Under the pieces are notes generated by a model. The model was not told the origin of the DNA, made no database searches, and saw only the letters and a list, made by a program, of their open reading frames with translations. Below, piece by piece: positions 5,568 to 6,245 of a stretch of DNA of 6,245 bases. Every line of letters starts with the position of its first letter. Within the stretch, counting starts at the first letter, position 1. Source of the stretch: Eggerthellaceae bacterium (GTDB taxonomy: Bacteria; Actinomycetota; Coriobacteriia; Coriobacteriales; Eggerthellaceae). Location: NCBI GenBank assembly GCA_017533165.1, contig JAFXIM010000146.1, forward strand, positions 1-6,245, given 5' to 3'. A program made the translations under genes and the position numbers.

Positions 5568-5930
5568 TTACTCGCAGATATGGCTCATGCCCTGAGCGAG
5601 CATTGAGTGAACGTGGTCGTCGGAAAGTGAGTAGATGATGTTCTTGCCTTCGCGCTTAAACTTAACCAGTCGCGCCTGTTTGAGGATGCGCAGCTGATGG
5701 GAAACAGCGCTTTGCGTGGCATTTACGGCTTGGGCTATATGGGCGACGCAGAGCTCTTGCTCCATGAGGGCGTAGAGGATCTTTATGCGGGTGGTGTCGG
5801 CGAACACCTTGAACAGGTCTGCGAGGTCATAGAGAGTCTCCTCCTTGGGCATGCCCGAGTTTTCAAGGGTTTGGTGCTCGCAGCATTCTTCTTGCGGGCG
5901 CTGAGGGGTCTCGCTTGTTTGAGCAGTCAT
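5568..5930 (-). CDS. ArsR/SmtB-family metal-responsive repressor (SmtB/CadC type)
   Basis: A 120-residue winged-helix dimeric repressor that should leave its operator when it binds Zn, Cd or Pb. The core FADTTRIKILYAL (43-55) leads into the helix-turn-helix with recognition helix SAVSHQLRIL (74-83), then the wing, KREGKNIIYSL (92-102). The alpha-5 zinc site D104, H106, H117, E120 (DxH, ten residues, HxxE) is complete, as in SmtB and CzrA. A second, alpha3N-like site is suggested by C16, C17 and H19 in the N-terminal arm with C61 and H64 in LCVAH; the second Cys of the CadC/ArsR motif is Ala63. The start is chosen because it keeps the Cys/His arm; its ribosome binding site is weak (GGATGAG). 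It is the first gene of the operon and lies directly after a perfect operator, so it should repress itself and the two genes behind it. Confidence 0.93.
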   Translation of the reverse strand: MTAQTSETPQRPQEECCEHQTLENSGMPKEETLYDLADLFKVFADTTRIKILYALMEQELCVAHIAQAVNATQSAVSHQLRILKQARLVKFKREGKNIIYSLSDDHVHSMLAQGMSHICE

Positions 5931-5946
5931 CTTCTCATCCGATCAA

Positions 5947-5972
5947 AACGTATGAACAACTGTTCATACGTT
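5947..5972. promoter_or_regulatory. 12-2-12 ArsR/SmtB operator
   Basis: A perfect inverted repeat: arm AACGTATGAACA (5947-5958), spacer AC, arm TGTTCATACGTT (5961-5972). The ATGAACA / TGTTCAT core and 12-2-12 layout are those bound by SmtB, CzrA and ZiaR. It starts 17 bp before the repressor ATG and overlaps the likely -10, so binding would block transcription of the whole operon. Confidence 0.9.
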
Positions 5973-5996
5973 AATACGAGAAGCGAAGATAGTCAA
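5971..5996 (-). promoter_or_regulatory. Likely promoter of the metal operon
   Basis: The minus strand has TTGACT (5996-5991) as a good -35. The -10 is unclear: TATTAA (5976-5971) sits only 14 bp away, and TAACGT (5973-5968) sits at 17 bp but is a poor match. Short or odd spacing would be compatible with tight repression, but may just mean the -10 is weak. The operator begins at once downstream. Confidence 0.5.
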
Positions 5997-6005
5997 TGGC
6001 TGAAG

Positions 6006-6029
6006 CTTGCGTTTTGGCTAAAATGCAAG
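6006..6029. repeat. Near-perfect inverted repeat upstream of the metal operon promoter
   Basis: CTTGCGTTTT (6006-6015) and AAAATGCAAG (6020-6029) match in 9 of 10 positions around GGCT. It lies 10 bp upstream of the -35 box and touches the neighbouring terminator hairpin. No T-run follows on either strand. The 9-mer CTAAAATGC, which spans its right arm (6018-6026), recurs at 6071-6079. It is unlike the ArsR operator, so any binding protein would be a different one. Confidence 0.4.
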
Positions 6030-6059
6030 GGGCGAACGCGCCGATTATGCGTTCGCCCC
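6016..6059 (-). terminator. Terminator of the gene at the right edge
   Basis: On the minus strand GGGGCGAACGC (6059-6049) pairs perfectly over 11 bp with GCGTTCGCCCC (6039-6029), with a 9-nt loop. TTGCATTTTAGCC follows, a U-rich but interrupted tail. It begins 39 bp after the stop codon of the edge gene and separates that gene from the metal operon downstream of it on the same strand. Confidence 0.7.
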
Positions 6060-6098
6060 AATATGAACTTCTAAAATGCTTACGCTTGGCGCAGCGTG

Positions 6099-6245
6099 TT
6101 ATGCCTTCTTGCGGCACAGGCCCGACCTGCCGTACCATTCCTTGCGGCTCTCGATAGTTGCAGCGAGCTGTTCTTTTTGCTCCTCGGTAAAGCTATCGTG
6201 GCTCATGACCTCTCCCTTGAGCTTGTCGAGCATGTCGCAGGCGCC
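6099..6245 (-). CDS. Unrecognised gene, last 48 codons (5' end outside window)
   Basis: The minus-strand frame is open from the window edge (6245) to the TAA at 6101-6099. It reads as a hydrophilic helical tail with CDMLDKLKGEV, then FTEEQKEQLAATIESRKEW, ending YGRSGLCRKKA. Two Cys (C3 and C44 of the fragment) are visible. I do not recognise the family. It is judged real because codon usage and GC pattern resemble the neighbours and a strong terminator follows 39 bp after its stop. An internal ATG (M14) preceded by AGGGAGAGG could start a 35-residue protein, but the spacing of about 2 nt is too short to be convincing. Nothing suggests it belongs to the metal operon, which has its own promoter and operator. 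Confidence 0.6.
   Translation of the reverse strand, partial: GACDMLDKLKGEVMSHDSFTEEQKEQLAATIESRKEWYGRSGLCRKKA

Noticed and set aside
4953..5606. Plus-strand 217-codon open frame opposite the pump, HMA and repressor genes
   Set aside because: It spans three clearly conserved minus-strand genes and the gaps between them; long antisense frames are expected at this GC content.

Overview
The window reads as a stretch of chromosome from a GC-rich, Gram-positive-type anaerobe. I think an actinobacterium of class Coriobacteriia (Eggerthella, Slackia or Collinsella relatives) is most likely. This rests on GC-rich coding, strong AAGGAGG-type ribosome binding sites and the character of the proteins; there is no rRNA or marker gene, so the taxonomy is an inference. 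All complete genes look intact, and I see no insertion sequence, integrase, tRNA, rRNA or CRISPR array.

Left part (1-2481, plus strand): the C-terminal three quarters of galU (UTP-glucose-1-phosphate uridylyltransferase) ends at 641 and is closed by a good intrinsic terminator. A gene-poor gap of about 490 bp follows. Its first half holds what looks like an unannotated small RNA on the minus strand (about 737-869): a -10 box, four consecutive hairpins, a U-tract terminator, and three copies of CCCCTCC that resemble the anti-Shine-Dalgarno tail of 16S rRNA. Its second half carries a 12-bp direct repeat, a LexA-like palindrome and a hairpin just before rarA, the AAA+ ATPase of stalled replication forks.

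Middle part (2482-3341): a plus-strand gene for a 201-residue membrane-anchored coiled-coil protein of DUF948 type, with three 14-residue repeats. It ends tail-to-tail with the metal operon, and the 125-bp gap between them has no convincing terminator.

Right part (3342-5996, minus strand): a compact three-gene metal-resistance operon. Transcription runs from a promoter near 5971-5996 across a perfect 12-2-12 ArsR/SmtB operator (5947-5972). The genes are an SmtB/CadC-type repressor, a 72-residue stand-alone heavy-metal-associated (HMA) domain protein, and a Zn/Cd/Pb-type P1B ATPase that lacks its own N-terminal HMA domain. The HMA gene and the ATPase gene are in the same frame and separated by one TAA, which itself runs into the ATPase ribosome binding site; the pair looks like a CadA protein divided into two polypeptides. 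The expected logic is that the repressor leaves the operator when it binds Zn/Cd/Pb, and the HMA protein and pump then bind and export the metal.

Right edge (5997-6245): an inverted repeat, a strong hairpin terminator and the last 48 codons of an unrecognised minus-strand gene.
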